Source of the DNA: Duganella dendranthematis
GTDB lineage: Bacteria; Pseudomonadota; Gammaproteobacteria; Burkholderiales; Burkholderiaceae_D
Length of the DNA stretch: 64,000 bases
Reading direction: 5' to 3'
Assembly (NCBI RefSeq): GCF_012849375.1
Contig: NZ_CP051684.1
Location: 5,084,001 to 5,148,000, forward strand
The notes below the pieces were generated by a model. That model worked only from the letters and a program-made list of their open reading frames with translations, searched no databases and was not told where the DNA came from. Numbering within the stretch: position 1 is the first letter of the stretch; each line of letters starts with the position of its first letter. A program made the translations under genes and the position numbers. Below, piece after piece: positions 18,936 to 28,398 of this stretch.

Positions 18936-19135
18936 CGGTCTCCCGGAGTGTTTGGTCGATTTTGTGTAAATGATACAGGCTTGCCGAACCTTGTGCAGGA
19001 GAAAAACTGTAGTGGAATTGTCAATCTGAGAATTGCATTAAGTTTATTTTGTTGCCGTGCCGCATTTATTTGGTGCTATTGATCTTGACTTGCGGTAACA
19101 TTACGCATAGTCACTATCGCATAGAAGGAAAACCC

Positions 19136-19630
19136 ATGTCTAACGTAAGCGAATTGCACGCGACGTCCTCGACCGCCGGCGAGTACCTGGCCTTTACCCT
19201 GGGCCAGGAAGAGTACGGCATTGATATTCAAAAAGTAAGCGAGATCCGCAGCTACGAAACGCCAACCCGCATCGCCAACGCGCCGGGCTTCGTCAAGGGC
19301 GTGGTCAATCTGCGCGGCATCATCGTGCCGATCGTCGATATGCGTATCAAATTCAATCTGGGCACCCCGACCTATGACCAGTTCACCGTGGTCATCATCC
19401 TCAACATCGGCCACCGCGTGGTCGGCATGGTGGTCGATCGCGTGTCGGACGTGACCACGCTGCTGCCTGAGCAAATCAAACCGGCGCCGGAAATCGGCTC
19501 GGCACTGAATACCGACCACATCGTCGGCCTCGGCACCATCGATGAGCGTATGCTGATCCTGGTCGATATCGACAAGCTGATGTCCAGCGCCGATATGGGC
19601 CTGATCGAAAGCACCGCGCTGGCGGCCTAA
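19136..19630 (+). CDS. cheW: Chemotaxis coupling protein CheW
   Basis: 164 residues from the ATG at 19136 (AGAAGGAA upstream). The SH3-like CheW core is clear: YLAFTLGQEEYGIDIQKVSEIR, GFVKGVVNLRGIIVPIVDMR and VDRVSDVTTL. It bridges the histidine kinase CheA to chemoreceptors at the inner membrane. Here it stands outside any che operon, directly upstream of a single MCP gene (82-base gap), so it is probably a dedicated or accessory CheW. Confidence 0.95.
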   Translation: MSNVSELHATSSTAGEYLAFTLGQEEYGIDIQKVSEIRSYETPTRIANAPGFVKGVVNLRGIIVPIVDMRIKFNLGTPTYDQFTVVIILNIGHRVVGMVVDRVSDVTTLLPEQIKPAPEIGSALNTDHIVGLGTIDERMLILVDIDKLMSSADMGLIESTALAA

Positions 19631-19712
19631 GCTTGCGCACATCACGCCGGGCCTGACCCGATGCTGATCCCGTAGTTTTGTTTTTGGTTTACTCTGAGAG
19701 GTAGGTGCAAGA

Positions 19713-21323
19713 ATGAATATGTTGGCGAATATCAGTATCGGCAAACGCCTGGCGTTGGGCTTCACGATTATCCTGGCGTTTGCGATGCTGATTACCGGCA
19801 TCAGCGTGTGGCGGCTGCAAGGCGTGGCCTCGGCCACCAGCGAAATGATGCAGAACCCGCTGGCCAAGGAGCGCATGATCTCCGACTGGTCCGGCAAGAT
19901 CGACAGCGGCATCCGCCGCACCACCGCCATTGCCCGTAGCAGCGATCCGTCGCTGGGCGCCTACTTCGCCGAGGAGTCCAAGGCTTCTTCCGCCGCTTCC
20001 GGCGAACTGCAGAAAAAAATCGAAACGCTGATCAGCGATGACGATGAAAAAGCCCTGTTCACCCGCATCGGCGAGCAGCGCAAGGTGTACCTGTCGTCGC
20101 GCGACCAGATCAACAAGCTGAAAACCGCCGGTGAGTTGGACGAAGCAACGAAGATTTTTGAAAACGTTTTCAAGCCAGGCACGGCCAAGTATCAGGAATT
20201 GATCGTCGAACTGCTCAAAATGCAGCGCGCCAAGATTGACGCTGCCGCAGTGCACATCGAAGAAATCGCCAACAGCAGCCGTCGTTTGCTGTTCATTCTG
20301 GCGGCGCTGGTGCTGGCGTTCGGCGCCACCAGCGCCTGGCTGCTGACCACCGGCATCGTCCGTCCGCTGCAAGAGGCGGTAGTGGCAGCGCGCCGCGTCG
20401 CCAGCGGCGACCTGACCGGCCATATCGACGACAGCGCCAAGGACGAAACCGGCCAGCTGCTGACGGCATTGAAAGACATGAACGCCAGCCTGCTGGGCAT
20501 CGTCACCGAAGTCCGCTCGGGCACCGATCACATCACCACCTCGTCGAGCGAAATCGCACAGGGTAACCAGGACCTGTCGCGCCGCACCGAGCAGCAAGCC
20601 GGCGCGCTGGAAGAAACCGCGTCATCGATGGAAGAACTGACTTCCACCGTCAAGCACAACGCCGACAATGCGCGCCAGGCTAACCAGCTGGCCGCATCGG
20701 CCGCGCAGGTGGCAGTGAAGGGCGGCGCCGTGGTCGCGCAAGTGGTGGGCACCATGGATTCGATCAACCAGTCGTCCAGCAAGATCGTCGACATCATCGC
20801 GGTAATCGACGGTATCGCCTTCCAGACCAATATCCTGGCGCTGAATGCAGCGGTGGAAGCTGCACGCGCCGGTGAGCAGGGCCGTGGTTTTGCGGTAGTG
20901 GCGTCGGAAGTGCGCAATCTGGCGCAGCGTTCCGCCTCGGCCGCCAAGGAAATCAAGGCGTTGATCGGCGACTCGGTGGAGAAGGTCAACCAGGGCAGCA
21001 AACTGGTGGCCGATGCCGGCGTGACGATGGACGAAATCGTCGCCAGCGTGCACAAGGTCAGCGACATGATCTCGGAAATTACCGCCGCCAGCAGCGAACA
21101 AAGCGCCGGCATCAACGAGGTGAATCAGGCCATCGGTTCGATGGACGCGGTGACGCAGCAGAACGCGGCGCTGGTGGAACAGGCTGCGGCTGCGGCGGAA
21201 TCGATGCAGCAGCAGGCCGCCGCGCTGGCGCATGCCGTCAGCGTATTCAAGGTCGATGGCACGCCGCGCCTGTCGCATGCGCGTCCTGCCCGTCCGCAGC
21301 TACAAATCACTCGCAGCGTCTGA
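19713..21323 (+). CDS. Methyl-accepting chemotaxis protein
   Basis: 536 residues. Two transmembrane helices (about 10-32 and 190-210) bracket a four-helix-bundle periplasmic sensor (4[19 protein letters not shown] start is typical). HAMP follows ([20 protein letters not shown]), then the methylated helices and the signalling hairpin tip [33 protein letters not shown], which is cited here in pieces: [14 protein letters not shown] and [16 protein letters not shown]. There is no C-terminal NWETF-type pentapeptide, so CheR/CheB would not be tethered. Ligand unknown. Confidence 0.95.
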   Translation: MNMLANISIGKRLALGFTIILAFAMLITGISVWRLQGVASATSEMMQNPLAKERMISDWSGKIDSGIRRTTAIARSSDPSLGAYFAEESKASSAASGELQKKIETLISDDDEKALFTRIGEQRKVYLSSRDQINKLKTAGELDEATKIFENVFKPGTAKYQELIVELLKMQRAKIDAAAVHIEEIANSSRRLLFILAALVLAFGATSAWLLTTGIVRPLQEAVVAARRVASGDLTGHIDDSAKDETGQLLTALKDMNASLLGIVTEVRSGTDHITTSSSEIAQGNQDLSRRTEQQAGALEETASSMEELTSTVKHNADNARQANQLAASAAQVAVKGGAVVAQVVGTMDSINQSSSKIVDIIAVIDGIAFQTNILALNAAVEAARAGEQGRGFAVVASEVRNLAQRSASAAKEIKALIGDSVEKVNQGSKLVADAGVTMDEIVASVHKVSDMISEITAASSEQSAGINEVNQAIGSMDAVTQQNAALVEQAAAAAESMQQQAAALAHAVSVFKVDGTPRLSHARPARPQLQITRSV

Positions 21324-21369
21324 ACTTTTCACGTAGCATTGCCTTTTTGGCTATGTGCGTGGGAGTGTG

Positions 21370-22887
21370 ATGCGATATCTGTTATTGATGTTATTGGCGG
21401 CCCTGGCGCCGTTGGTCCAGGCCGAAACTGGCTTTGCCAATCTTGAACGGGGGCCGCACAGCGTCGGCTTCCGCCTCGTTCAGCAATACGATTATTCGCG
21501 CAGCTATCGCGAGAAAAACGATGTCGTCAACGGCCAGCCATTCACCGGCGAACGCGCCCGGCCGGTGCAGACGCTGATCTGGTATCCCGCCGCGTCCAAT
21601 GCCGGCACGCGCATCCCTTATTCCGACTATATCCGTACCGAGGCGACCGACATCGATTACGGCCGCGCCAAATCCGAGGTGGACGCCTTCGTGGCGAACC
21701 AACTTAAGTCGGCCGTTGCGGCCATCGGCGAAACGCAGGCCAAGGCCAAATTTGCCCAGCGCATGTGGGCGGTGCGCGACGCTGCGCCGCTGGCGGGGAA
21801 ATATCCGGTGGTGGTGTATGCGCCAGGCGGCGGCAGTCCCGCGCACGAAGCGGCTGATGTCGGCGAGTATCTGGCCAGCCATGGCTATGTGGTAATCGTC
21901 AGCCGCAACCTAGGCACGCGCAGTTACCTGATGACGGTCGATCGCGAAGGTGCTGAAACGCAGGCGCGCGACATCAGTTTCCTCGTCTCTTATGCGCACA
22001 CGCTGCCGTTTGCCGACACCGCCCATATCGCGGCGGCCGGCTGGAGCTGGGGCGGCATGACCAATCTTTTTGCGGCGGCCGCCGACAATCGTATTTCCGC
22101 CGTCATCAGCCTGGATGGAACGCGCGAGCCGGATCTGACCAAGATGCTGCCGGTGTCGCGCCTGACGATTCCGTGGCTGTACATTTCGCGCAAGCTGGCC
22201 ACCATTTCGGAGCTTAACAAGCGCGGTATCGAGAGCTCATTCAGCCTGCTGAACGCAGCGCGCCACATGCAGCTATACCAGGTGGTGATGCAGCCGATGG
22301 TGCACGTGGACTTTTCGCCGGAAGCCTTGCGGTTCCAGCCGCCGTCGCATTTTGACGAATACACCCGCGAGGAAGTGGAGCAGGCCTACTACTGGACCGC
22401 GCGCTACATGCTGGCGTTTGTCGATGCCTATCTGAAGAACGACGCGGCCGGCCTGGCCTTCGTCCAGCGCTCGCCGACGCAGAACGGCGCCCCGCGCCAT
22501 ATGACCTTGTACGAACCGCGCGCAGCCGACGTTGGTCCGGTGGCCACGCGTGCCGGCTTCGCCACCGAACTGGCAAAGCGCGGCTTCGATCACGCGGTGG
22601 ATGTCTACACGGCGCTGCATGGCCGCGACAGCACTTTCGTCTTATCCGAGTCCGACCTCAACGCCTGGGGCTACGAACTGCTGCGCTCCGATAAACAGGC
22701 GGCCGGCGTGGAGATATTCAAACTGGGCGTCTCGCTATACCCGAACGCCAGCAACCTGCACGACAGCCTGGCCGAGGGCTACGAAGCACTAGACAACAAG
22801 CCCGCCGCCATCGCCAGCTACCAGAAATCGCTGGACCTCGATCCGAAGAACGGTCATGCAGCCGACCGTTTGAAAGCGTTGCGCTGA
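21370..22887 (+). CDS. Exported alpha/beta hydrolase with C-terminal TPR repeats
   Basis: About 505 residues; start at ATG 21370 after GGGAG. A signal peptide (RYLLLMLLAALAPLVQA) leads to a dienelactone-hydrolase-like alpha/beta fold: LIWYPAAS, VVVYAPGGGSPAHE (oxyanion), the elbow GWSWGGM with nucleophile Ser, and LDGTREPDL. The last 80-90 residues form one or two tetratricopeptide units (LHDSLAEGYEALDNKPAAIA; SYQKSLDLDPKNGHA). A secreted esterase/peptidase-like enzyme with a TPR tail is not a common architecture. The stop abuts the RNase H stop. Confidence 0.82.
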   Translation: MRYLLLMLLAALAPLVQAETGFANLERGPHSVGFRLVQQYDYSRSYREKNDVVNGQPFTGERARPVQTLIWYPAASNAGTRIPYSDYIRTEATDIDYGRAKSEVDAFVANQLKSAVAAIGETQAKAKFAQRMWAVRDAAPLAGKYPVVVYAPGGGSPAHEAADVGEYLASHGYVVIVSRNLGTRSYLMTVDREGAETQARDISFLVSYAHTLPFADTAHIAAAGWSWGGMTNLFAAAADNRISAVISLDGTREPDLTKMLPVSRLTIPWLYISRKLATISELNKRGIESSFSLLNAARHMQLYQVVMQPMVHVDFSPEALRFQPPSHFDEYTREEVEQAYYWTARYMLAFVDAYLKNDAAGLAFVQRSPTQNGAPRHMTLYEPRAADVGPVATRAGFATELAKRGFDHAVDVYTALHGRDSTFVLSESDLNAWGYELLRSDKQAAGVEIFKLGVSLYPNASNLHDSLAEGYEALDNKPAAIASYQKSLDLDPKNGHAADRLKALR

Positions 22888-23574
22888 CTAAGGCTGCGAC
22901 GTAGCGTGGGCTGATCGGTCAATCGCTTGCTGCGACAGCCGGTCCGCATCACCGTTGCGGTGGCGCGGCAGCCAGCGTAGTTGGACCTCGCCCAGCGCTG
23001 CCATCAGCGAGACCACGTGCGCGCGATGTTCTTCCAGCCCCTTGGCGCCGCGTGCTGCGCCGAAATTCACGTCGTTGACCACCACCTGGCTGTCGCCGTA
23101 GACCAGCAGGCCATGCGCGCCATGGTCGCGCGCTGCTTCCAGCAACGCCGTCAGCGCCAGGTATTCCGCTTCGCTGCTGTTGCCATATCCCGCGCGGCGG
23201 CTGATTTCCACGCGTTGGCCATCCGGGCCGCAGAGCAGGGCGCCAATGCCGATCTGGCCTGGATTCGGATGCGCCGAGCCGTCAAACCAGCCGCGCCATG
23301 CTGCCGCAGAAGGCTGCATGCCCGCCTTGCGCACCGCCAGCTTGTGCGCGTGAGCTGCTTGCCTGGACTGGCGACGTTCTGCATCACGCAAGCGCAAGGT
23401 CTCGCGCTCGGCGAGAAGATGCGCCAGTCCCAGCGCACCGGCGGCCAAGGTCAGCACCTGCAACAAGGCCTGCGCCTCGCTCAACTGCATGCGTGCCGCC
23501 AAACGGCGCGCGGCCACGCGCTCGCCTTTGAAGGCGGCCGTGGCCAGCGTGTCAAACCCTGTATTGCTCATCAA
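22888..23574 (-). CDS. RNase H-like domain protein
   Basis: 228 residues. The C-terminal 130 form an RNase HI-type fold with its four acidic positions: [10 protein letters not shown] (Asp), SSEAEYLAL (Glu), VYGDSQVV (Asp) and NGDADRLSQ (Asp), plus the RWLPRHRN segment with the His-like loop. The N-terminal ~90 residues are a helical Ala/Leu/Arg-rich extension absent from RnhA. It resembles the stand-alone 'ribonuclease HI family' proteins of Oxalobacteraceae rather than the housekeeping rnhA. The ATG overlaps the stop of the YXWGXW gene upstream. Confidence 0.86.
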   Translation of the reverse strand: MMSNTGFDTLATAAFKGERVAARRLAARMQLSEAQALLQVLTLAAGALGLAHLLAERETLRLRDAERRQSRQAAHAHKLAVRKAGMQPSAAAWRGWFDGSAHPNPGQIGIGALLCGPDGQRVEISRRAGYGNSSEAEYLALTALLEAARDHGAHGLLVYGDSQVVVNDVNFGAARGAKGLEEHRAHVVSLMAALGEVQLRWLPRHRNGDADRLSQQAIDRSAHATSQP

Positions 23575-24320
23575 TCGCGACGACGGTTGTCGGGATGGTT
23601 GTCGTAGCGATTAGGGACGCCGTCGCCATCGCGGTCGCGGTCATAGCGGTTGGGAACGCCGTCATGATCGCGGTCACCACGTCCACGGTTATCGCCCCGA
23701 TGGTCGTTGCGGCCATCGTGACGGTCGTATCGGTTCGGAATGCCGTCATGATCGCGATCGCCATTCGGGCCGCGCTCCCAGCGCGCCTCTTCGCGGTACC
23801 AGTGGCCATCACGCTGCGCCCAGCGAGGCTGCGAATAGACATAGCCCGGACGTGCGGCGATCCAGTTCCCGCCGATCCATTCATGACGGTTGCCGCGCCA
23901 GTCCCAGTACCCCGGCGACCAGACAAAGCCTGGACGCGGAGCAGGGATCACTTCATAGCGTGGTGGCGGCGGTGCGACGGTGATGTAGTCGCCACGCGAT
24001 GGGCCGCTGACGACATACCAGCCGCCTGGATCGAAGCGCCAACCGCCGCCATCGCGAATCCAGGTCGCTGGACGCCAGCTGCTGCCGACGCGCTCACGTT
24101 CCCAGTGACCGCCCAGCCATGCGTGGCGGTGGCCGTCCCAGTTCCAGTAGCCAGGCGCCCAGACGTAGCCGCGGCGCGGTGCCGGCACGGCTTCATATCG
24201 TACTGGAGGCGGCGCATTGCCGATCACGACGCTCACGCCGACTTGTGCGGAGGCGATGGATGGTGCGAAGGCTGCGGCGCTCAGCGCAAGCATGGCAGTG
24301 GCAAAAATAGGCTTGATCAT
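23571..24320 (-). CDS. YXWGXW-repeat envelope protein with C-terminal Asp-rich repeats
   Basis: 249 residues with a clear signal peptide (ending IASA). Two YXWGXW-type units are visible, each a Pro-Arg-x-Gly-Tyr/Phe-Val-Trp start followed by [18 protein letters not shown] or [18 protein letters not shown]. The C-terminal 70 residues contain three DHDG(I/V)PNRYD-type units, like the calcium-binding thrombospondin type 3 repeat (DxDxDGxxD). The combination suggests an envelope or surface protein binding divalent metal. Overlaps RNase H by 4 bases, so co-expressed despite no evident functional link. Confidence 0.82.
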   Translation of the reverse strand: MIKPIFATAMLALSAAAFAPSIASAQVGVSVVIGNAPPPVRYEAVPAPRRGYVWAPGYWNWDGHRHAWLGGHWERERVGSSWRPATWIRDGGGWRFDPGGWYVVSGPSRGDYITVAPPPPRYEVIPAPRPGFVWSPGYWDWRGNRHEWIGGNWIAARPGYVYSQPRWAQRDGHWYREEARWERGPNGDRDHDGIPNRYDRHDGRNDHRGDNRGRGDRDHDGVPNRYDRDRDGDGVPNRYDNHPDNRRRD

Positions 24321-24532
24321 GATGTAGTCCTCCGTTGTTATCTGCGCTGTGACTGCGCTTGGAAAGAACTATATCAACTGCGGCAAGAGTGTGTGCCGGA
24401 TGATGCAACTTTTTACATATGACACAAAGCTGTGTGCAGATTTTGTGCGATGGCGAACAGAGTATCGCCGGAAGGGCTTCGCCTGTTACGCGGCAGCGCG
24501 GCTGTGCGGACAGGCGAAGGGGTAACGCGGGT

Positions 24533-24772
24533 TCAAATTTTGCTCGCGCTGGTGGTGGTGTTGGCAGCCACGGTAGCAGCGCGTTCTTGCAGCAGCGATT
24601 GCAGTTTTTCTTCTGCCGTGAGGCGTTTGGCGCTGACTACCACAACTTGCATGTTGGAGGCGGAAGCGGTGGCGGTAGTGTCGGCCGTTGGGTGTTCGAA
24701 GGTGTAGGCGGCCGAGCAGGCCAGGGCAGCAACGACGACGAACAGGGCTTCAAAGTTTTTCAGGACATTCAT
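24533..24772 (-). CDS. Small conserved exported/membrane protein
   Basis: 79 residues from the ATG at 24772, preceded by AAGGAGAAGATC. The start MNVLKNFEALFVVVAALACSAAY is a signal peptide or N-terminal anchor; the rest is Thr/Ala-rich with VVVVSAKRLTAEEKLQSLLQ. Small proteins beginning MNVLKN-EALF are, to my knowledge, a recurrent unannotated type in Oxalobacteraceae. Function unknown. The 212 bases between it and the YXWGXW gene hold only promoter-like AT-rich DNA. Confidence 0.65.
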   Translation of the reverse strand: MNVLKNFEALFVVVAALACSAAYTFEHPTADTTATASASNMQVVVVSAKRLTAEEKLQSLLQERAATVAANTTTSASKI

Positions 24773-24959
24773 GATCTTCTCCTTGGGGTGGTTGAACTGT
24801 GTTTCGATGTAGTCACTGTATGCCAAGCCCCTGCAAGCCGCACCGGGATTGCGACGGGACGCAGGTTTTGCGGCCCGAAATGCATTTTGGCGCGATGGCC
24901 GCTTTTCCTTGCCCCTCTGCTAAGTGCAGGCAGATACCGTCCACTAGCGTGAGGGGCAT

Positions 24960-27900
24960 ATGCCGCGAGTCATCCGTACCATTTTGCAAGCCTGGGAAGA
25001 GCGCCGCCGCGCGCGCCGTCGCAGCGCCAACCTGCGCGTCGGCCTGCGCGGACGGCCATCGGTCACGCTGGTGTCGTCGCATCGCCCGCCATCCGCGCCC
25101 CATGCGCCGTCGCCGGTACCGACTACCCGGCGCGTGATCCCGGCGCGCGTGGTATGGATCGTGGTGGCGGGCCTGGTGGTCACGCTGGGCGGCGGCGCGC
25201 TGATCGCCGGCCATGCGCGCCATCTGGCCGCGTCCACCGCCAGTACGCCGCAATCAGCCGCCAATATCCGCGCCGCCAACGCCTATCAGGCCGTGCTGCC
25301 GGGGATCGGCTTCACCGTGTCTGAGCAGCCGGGCGTCAACGCCAGCCTGCATCCTGATGGCGCTCTGCTGATCGTTTCAGGGCTACAGGCCGCGCCGCCG
25401 GTGCGGGTGGACCTGTGCAGCCAGATGCGCGGTCCGACCGATCCGCGCCTGCTGCCGCTGCGTCTGGGCTATCGCTTCGACGACGTCAAACGCTGGGTTG
25501 CGCGTAATGAGGAGGCCAATGTCCAGATCTCGCTGCGCAACGTGCTGCTGGTGGCCGACCGCGCCAGCGCCGCCGATGCCATGCCGGAAATCGATATCGA
25601 AGGCACCGGACGCGCCGACTATACCGACCCGGCAAGCGAACCGCTGAAACTCAGCTGGCATGCCCGCCAGGGCGAGGCCCGCTGGCTCAGCGACGCCAGC
25701 TTCGGCCAGATCGAGCAGGGCGTCAATGGCCAGGTCGGGCTGCGCCAGCAAGGCTGGCTGCTGTGGGGCGCCAATGCAGCCTTGCGGATCGAACGCCGCG
25801 CCAACGCTATGTGCCCGCAGGCCGGCGAACTGCTGGTGCAGATGTATCGCCCGGCTGGCAGCACCGGCACAGCTCCCGGCGCTGGTGCCGGCATCTCTGC
25901 CTCCGCCGCCCCCAGCGCCGCGCTGGTCACCGCATTCCCCGCGCGTGGCGCAGCCGTCAGCGCCTACTTCGCCCCCGGCCAGTACCAAGTGCCCAGCGCC
26001 GGTCCCGGTGAACTGGAAGATCAATCGCTATTCGATGCGTTGCAGGCCCAGGGCCTGATCCGCCTCACCGCCAGCGGCACCATCGACATCGCGCCGCGCG
26101 ACCTGCCGCAATGGCAGTCCGCGCCAAGCACCGAACGCGCCGCAGAGTTGGGCAACTGGAAGCAGGTGCCATCCGGCGCCGTCACCAAAAAACTCTTCAA
26201 GCGTTTGTACTACCAGGCTGACGGCGCCTACGTCCGCCAGCAAATCGACATCTATAACAGCGAACGTCGCCTGCTGGCCTGGCGTATCAAAGCACCGGCC
26301 AACCTCACGCTTGACTGGAGCGCCAGCACCGGCGGCAATGCCGCCAACGGCAACGCCCCGGTCATGATTGCCACCACCGGCCAGATGCCGGTGGCCGCCT
26401 CGCGCCTGTTCGCTACGCTGCCACAAGGCTGGCAGCCATGGACGCGTGTCGCCCGCTGGTCGCAGGCCGGCGAGGGCAATGGCGGTAGCCCGGTGGTGCA
26501 CCTCGCGCTCAACCTGCCGCGTGCCGCCAGCGGCGGCGAAGTCGTCCACATGCTGATCGCCGGCCGCGTAGGGAGTGGCGTCACCGGCGCCAGCGCCCAA
26601 TTCGCGCCAGCTTGCAGCGGCCGCGCCTGCGCCAGCAACAACGACGTCCAGCACATCACGCTGACGCTGCAAGCCGGCGCCCGCAGCATTCAGCTGGACT
26701 TGCAGCCACTGGACTTCAACACCCCGGAAGACCAGAAATACCGCCATCTGCGCGTGGCGAACGGACGCCTGATCTGGCAAGCACTCGCGCAAAGCGACAA
26801 CACCGTGCCACGTAGCAGCGCGCCATCGCCGGTCCGGCTGCAAGACCGCAACGGCACTATGTTGTGGACCGATGGCGCACCGAGCGAAGGGGCAGTGGAG
26901 GCAGGCCTGGCGCCACTGCTTGGCGTCAGTACCGAACACGCCAACAGCATCGCCGGCATGCTGGCCCGCTTGCCCGCACCGAAAGGCGCGGTGGACGCCA
27001 CGCTGACATTGGACTTGCCACTGCAAGCCCTCAGCCAGCGCGTGCTGGAATGCGTCGCCATGCATCGCGGCCGTTGGGAGGGCGGCCGCTGCGCCGGCGG
27101 CCAGCCCGCGCCAGAAGGCCGCCACGCAGGTCTCGTCATCCTCGACACCGAAACCGGCGACATTCTCGCCGCTGCTGGCGCAGGAGCCGGCGACGTCAGC
27201 GCCGCCAACTGGGCAGAGGTGCGCGACTTCGACCGCACCAGCCCCGCGCGCAGCCCATTGCGGCTGCCGGCATTGCAGCACGACGGCGGCGCACACCAGA
27301 GTCCCGGCTCGACGTTCAAGGTGGTCAGCGCGCTTGGGCTGGAACTGGCCGCACAAAATGACCCGCAAATCGACACACTGTTGGGCGGCATGCCGCTGCA
27401 AGCGATCAACCGCATGGCGGCGCAGCGAGGCTACGGCTTCCAGACCGATGCCGCTAGCTATCCGCTCAATCCACGCCTGGCCCACATCACCAACTACCGC
27501 GAACAAAGCCTGGACCGCCGCGCGCAGGAAGGCCGTTTGGGACTGGCGCAGGCCCTGACCTACAGCCTGAATACCTGGTTCGCGTGGTCCGGAGAGCTGA
27601 GTGACCGCAGCCTGTTCGGTCGTCCGGACGGCGGCGCGCCTGATCTGCAAGCGCTGGATGCGGACGCGCTGGATTCGGTGCGTCCCATCGTCGCCGCCGC
27701 GCACCGGCTGGGCTTTGAGCGAGCGCAGCGTCTCGACGGCGGCCTGCTGCCGGCGGATTTCAACTGGCGCAACTGGGATGCGCTGCAATCCACGCCAGCC
27801 CATATGGACCCGATCCACACCCGCCACGAACTGCGCCAGATGTCGATTGGTCTGCGCATGCAGGTCACGCCGCTGCAAATGGCGCTGGCCTCGGCGGCCG

Positions 27901-28310
27901 TGGGACAGGGCAGGGTAGTCTCGCCGCGCATGCTGCTATCGCTGGACGGCCGCGATGGCGCTCAGCAGACCGCGCCGCCGCTGGGCATCCGTCTGGACCG
28001 CATCAAGGCCGGCATGAAAGGCGTGGTCGATGTCGGCACCGGCGCCGGCGCTTTCCGTGGCGCGGCGCTGGCCAGCGTGCGCCCCGGCCTGTATGGCAAA
28101 ACCGGCACCGCGCCAAGCGGCGACGATACCGCCACGGTGTGGTTCACCGGCTGGCTGGAAGCGGGCAGCCTGCCCGGGCAGACGCACCGTTTGGCGATGG
28201 CGGCCTTCGTCAGCCATTCCGACGCCACCGGCGGCGAACATGCGGCGCCAGTTATGGCGGCCATCCTGTCCACGCTGGCAGCGCAGAACGGTGAACAGAA
28301 GGGGAAATAG
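24960..28310 (+). CDS. Giant class B penicillin-binding protein (transpeptidase)
   Basis: 1116 residues. A basic cytoplasmic tail and one transmembrane helix (about residues 64-86) anchor a roughly 590-residue periplasmic region of unknown fold, then a transpeptidase domain from about residue 680. All three penicillin-binding motifs are intact: S784-T-F-K787, S869-L-N871 and K1047-T-G1049. Class B PBPs cross-link peptidoglycan and pair with a SEDS glycosyltransferase; a SEDS gene lies at 47299-49803. The normal PBP2/FtsI dimerisation (pedestal) region is not recognisable, and the protein is nearly twice the usual size. It opens the plus-strand cluster but is separated from the next gene by 88 bases containing a promoter. 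Transpeptidase call is safe; the partner assignment is inference. Confidence 0.9.
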   Translation: MPRVIRTILQAWEERRRARRRSANLRVGLRGRPSVTLVSSHRPPSAPHAPSPVPTTRRVIPARVVWIVVAGLVVTLGGGALIAGHARHLAASTASTPQSAANIRAANAYQAVLPGIGFTVSEQPGVNASLHPDGALLIVSGLQAAPPVRVDLCSQMRGPTDPRLLPLRLGYRFDDVKRWVARNEEANVQISLRNVLLVADRASAADAMPEIDIEGTGRADYTDPASEPLKLSWHARQGEARWLSDASFGQIEQGVNGQVGLRQQGWLLWGANAALRIERRANAMCPQAGELLVQMYRPAGSTGTAPGAGAGISASAAPSAALVTAFPARGAAVSAYFAPGQYQVPSAGPGELEDQSLFDALQAQGLIRLTASGTIDIAPRDLPQWQSAPSTERAAELGNWKQVPSGAVTKKLFKRLYYQADGAYVRQQIDIYNSERRLLAWRIKAPANLTLDWSASTGGNAANGNAPVMIATTGQMPVAASRLFATLPQGWQPWTRVARWSQAGEGNGGSPVVHLALNLPRAASGGEVVHMLIAGRVGSGVTGASAQFAPACSGRACASNNDVQHITLTLQAGARSIQLDLQPLDFNTPEDQKYRHLRVANGRLIWQALAQSDNTVPRSSAPSPVRLQDRNGTMLWTDGAPSEGAVEAGLAPLLGVSTEHANSIAGMLARLPAPKGAVDATLTLDLPLQALSQRVLECVAMHRGRWEGGRCAGGQPAPEGRHAGLVILDTETGDILAAAGAGAGDVSAANWAEVRDFDRTSPARSPLRLPALQHDGGAHQSPGSTFKVVSALGLELAAQNDPQIDTLLGGMPLQAINRMAAQRGYGFQTDAASYPLNPRLAHITNYREQSLDRRAQEGRLGLAQALTYSLNTWFAWSGELSDRSLFGRPDGGAPDLQALDADALDSVRPIVAAAHRLGFERAQRLDGGLLPADFNWRNWDALQSTPAHMDPIHTRHELRQMSIGLRMQVTPLQMALASAAVGQGRVVSPRMLLSLDGRDGAQQTAPPLGIRLDRIKAGMKGVVDVGTGAGAFRGAALASVRPGLYGKTGTAPSGDDTATVWFTGWLEAGSLPGQTHRLAMAAFVSHSDATGGEHAAPVMAAILSTLAAQNGEQKGK

Positions 28311-28352
28311 CCTTGTAAACGGGATAATGCAAACCACGTTTTTATGGCATTC

Positions 28353-28381
28353 TTGAAAAGCCTTTTGATTTACCCTATTTA
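28353..28381 (+). promoter_or_regulatory. Sigma-70-type promoter for the 28399-37374 gene set
   Basis: TTGAAA at 28353-28358 and TATTTA at 28376-28381 are separated by exactly 17 bases in an AT-rich gap. The start codon of the next gene is 18 bases downstream of the -10 box, leaving a short leader with AGGAC as ribosome-binding site. Confidence 0.6.
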
Positions 28382-28398
28382 CAACATTACAGGACTTT

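Noticed and set aside
26028..27878. Long open frame on the minus strand inside the PBP gene
   Set aside because: Antisense shadow in GC-rich coding DNA; composition is Arg/Gln/Ala-rich without domain motifs, and the plus strand carries complete transpeptidase motifs.
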